NCBI GenBank assembly: GCA_003343605.1
Contig: QAKW01000039.1
Location: forward strand, 1 to 7,293
DNA length: 7,293 nt
Reading direction: 5' to 3'
Source: Clostridiales bacterium
GTDB taxonomy: Bacteria; Bacillota; Clostridia; Oscillospirales; QAKW01
This document shows positions 6,272 through 7,293 of the stretch, in pieces (position 1 is the first letter of the stretch; each line of letters begins with the position of its first letter). The notes beneath the pieces were generated by a model. It was not told the DNA's origin and did no database searches. It worked only from the letters and a program-made list of their open reading frames with translations. The position numbers were made by a program, and so were the translations under genes.

Positions 6272-6302
6272 AGTATATCTTTATAAATTTATAATATATA
6301 CT
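6272..6302 (+). promoter_or_regulatory. Palindromic AT-rich element before the metallopeptidase gene
   Basis: A perfect 14-bp palindrome, TTATAAATTTATAA (6281-6294), is flanked by inverted arms AGTATAT (6272-6278) and ATATACT (6296-6302), with the two dyad centres offset by half a base. A perfect TATAAT (6290-6295) overlaps it. A CTGACA (6264-6269, 5 of 6 to -35) lies 20 nt upstream, longer than ideal. TAATATAT (6292-6299) also occurs in both arms of the repeat before the RHH gene, so one regulator may bind both sites. Confidence 0.45.
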
Positions 6303-6318
6303 TGGAGGTGTTATTTTC

Positions 6319-7176
6319 ATGAATTTAACAGAACAGGCCGCTTATGAGCTGCGGATTCATCTGCATCTATCAGAATACCGGCTTACGTTTCGCCAGCTGC
6401 TCGAAATCGGCCGGCGCTGCGGAATTGCAATACACACCTATACCGAAGGCGCCGCGTATATTCTGGAACACGGCTTCGGTGATTTTATGCAGTATCACGC
6501 CTTTACCGTTTTTGAAGAAAGCGGATACCAGATTTTCATTAACGAGCGGCTTCCGGATGAAAAACGCCGCTTTGTTCTGAGCCATGAGTTCGGGCATATC
6601 TTTTTAAAGCACACCTATGCCGGAATTATGGGCTGCAGCGATGATCCCGCATTGCAAAATGCGCAGGAACGGGAGGCCGATGAATTTGCGCTCTGTTTTC
6701 TGGGTGTTCCCTGCCTGCTGAAGAAAAACGGAATTTATGATATTCCGCAGATCCGTGCGCTGAGCAATCTGCCCCGCCGCGAAGCGGCCCGCCTTTCCGC
6801 CTATACCGCGCAGATTGTTAAAATGAGCGATCTCCAGCGGAAAATGTGCGGCTTCTGCCATTTCGACCGGGCGTATAAAGCCCGGAAAAGCGCTGCCCGC
6901 ATCTGTTTTATACTTTTTGGCGCCGCGCTGATTTTGGTGCTGGCGCTGCAGGTATTCTTCCCGGCCGCCGGGTTCCGCGCCAAACTTCCCGCCGGCGAGG
7001 CTGGCTCAAGCCCATTGCCTGCCGAAACCTCGGTTTACATAACCTCTTCGGGCGAAAAATATCATCGGGAAAATTGCCCGTATCTCCGCAATCGGGAGTT
7101 ACTCCAGCTTTCCTGCCTGGAAGCGGAGCAGCTGGGAAAGACGCCCTGTAAATACTGTTTTCCCCCGCAGGACTGA
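6319..7176 (+). CDS. ImmA/IrrE-family metallopeptidase with transmembrane helix and His/Cys-rich tail
   Basis: The protein has 285 residues. Residues about 20-165 form an ImmA/IrrE (DUF955/COG2856) domain: HEFGH at 89-93 supplies two zinc ligands and the catalytic Glu90, and EREADEFA at 117-124 supplies the probable third ligand (Glu119). After a basic stretch (KARKSAAR at 187-194) comes one hydrophobic helix at about 195-215. The positive charge before it predicts the protease domain inside the cell and the tail outside. The tail (about 238-285) has KYHRENC, with His249 and Cys253, and PCKYC, with Cys277 and Cys280. This metal-binding pattern is found at the ends of various bacterial proteins. 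Known relatives cleave transcriptional repressors, as ImmA does ImmR and IrrE does DdrO. The RHH protein encoded just upstream is the natural candidate substrate, but this is inference. TGGAGGTG (6303-6310) lies 8 nt before the ATG. Confidence 0.88.
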   Translation: MNLTEQAAYELRIHLHLSEYRLTFRQLLEIGRRCGIAIHTYTEGAAYILEHGFGDFMQYHAFTVFEESGYQIFINERLPDEKRRFVLSHEFGHIFLKHTYAGIMGCSDDPALQNAQEREADEFALCFLGVPCLLKKNGIYDIPQIRALSNLPRREAARLSAYTAQIVKMSDLQRKMCGFCHFDRAYKARKSAARICFILFGAALILVLALQVFFPAAGFRAKLPAGEAGSSPLPAETSVYITSSGEKYHRENCPYLRNRELLQLSCLEAEQLGKTPCKYCFPPQD

Positions 7177-7183
7177 ACATCAT

Positions 7184-7214
7184 AAAAACCGCCTGAATAT
7201 AACAGGCGGTTTTT
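7184..7214. terminator. Rho-independent terminator, usable from both sides
   Basis: A perfect 12-bp stem pairs 7184-7195 with 7203-7214 around a 7-nt AATATAA loop. The 3' arm ends in five T, and the 5' arm begins with five A that act as a T run for leftward transcription. It begins 7 nt after the metallopeptidase stop codon and lies just past the 3' end of the leftward tRNA gene, so it can end both transcripts. Confidence 0.92.
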
Positions 7215-7222
7215 CAATCATT

Positions 7223-7293
7223 TGGTGGAGACAACTGGAATCGAACCAGTGACCTCTTGCATGTCAAGCAAGCACTCTAACCAGCTGAGCTAT
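7223..7293 (-). tRNA. tRNA-Val (anticodon GAC), 5' end cut by the window
   Basis: Read on the minus strand, the D-arm opens TAGCTCAGCTGG. The anticodon stem CTTGC/GCAAG encloses the loop TTGACAT, giving anticodon GAC, which reads valine codons GUC and GUU. The T-arm is ACTGG-TTCGATT-CCAGT, followed by acceptor strand TGTCTCC, discriminator A and an encoded CCA (plus 7223-7225). The first visible base is tRNA position 7, so about six bases (expected GGAGAC) lie beyond the window. Asp is excluded because its anticodon would be GTC. Confidence 0.92.

Noticed and set aside
6070..7176. Classical toxin-antitoxin pair
   Set aside because: The RHH protein looks antitoxin-like, but the neighbour is an ImmA/IrrE protease with a membrane helix, not a recognised toxin fold such as RelE, MazF or PIN.
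7177..7293. tRNA-Val as an integration site for a mobile island
   Set aside because: No integrase, excisionase or repeated copy of the tRNA 3' end is visible in the window, and a normal terminator separates the tRNA from the protease gene.
1..7293. CRISPR array or insertion sequence
   Set aside because: No regularly spaced repeats, transposase motifs or terminal inverted repeats with target duplications were found.

Overview
This 7.3-kb window looks like chromosomal DNA from a GC-rich member of the Bacillota, probably class Clostridia and possibly the Oscillospirales. I infer this from strong AGGAGG-type ribosome binding sites, tight operons with ATGA overlaps, rho-independent hairpin terminators, a tRNA with an encoded CCA end, and protein families typical of that group. 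The genus cannot be read from the sequence.

Layout. (1) Positions 1-1838, plus strand: the 3' end of a DUF5131 (phage Gp37/Gp68-like) gene, then a two-domain calcineurin-like metallophosphoesterase whose reading frame is broken once near 608-616, then a small SLOG-family (DUF2493/YspA-like) protein joined to it by an ATGA overlap. (2) Positions 1867-5078, minus strand: an operon transcribed as YgjP-like metallopeptidase, then an ABC exporter half-transporter, then a GpsA-type glycerol-3-phosphate dehydrogenase. It converges on the first operon at a shared 14-bp-stem terminator (1837-1867). (3) Positions 5079-5242: a compact control region in which two divergent sigma-A-type promoters overlap. 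The leftward one appears to give a leaderless mRNA. The rightward one gives an RNA that starts with a 66-nt hairpin. (4) Positions 5243-5932, plus: an alpha/beta hydrolase whose best start codon is AUC. (5) Positions 6002-7214, plus: a 58-residue ribbon-helix-helix (RHH) protein gene and a membrane-anchored ImmA/IrrE-family metallopeptidase gene. Each is preceded by an AT-rich segment with dyad symmetry, and a strong terminator follows. (6) Positions 7223-7293, minus: a tRNA-Val(GAC) missing about its first six bases.

How the parts may work together. The last module is the most interesting. It pairs a small DNA-binding protein with an intracellular zinc protease domain, a single transmembrane helix and a probably extracytoplasmic His/Cys metal-binding tail. 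The layout resembles repressor/protease pairs such as ImmR/ImmA and DdrO/IrrE, but with an RHH protein in place of the usual HTH repressor. That parallel is inference. The other genes look like housekeeping or poorly characterised families. The frameshift and the AUC start could be real biology or single-base errors in the assembly, and reads should settle both.
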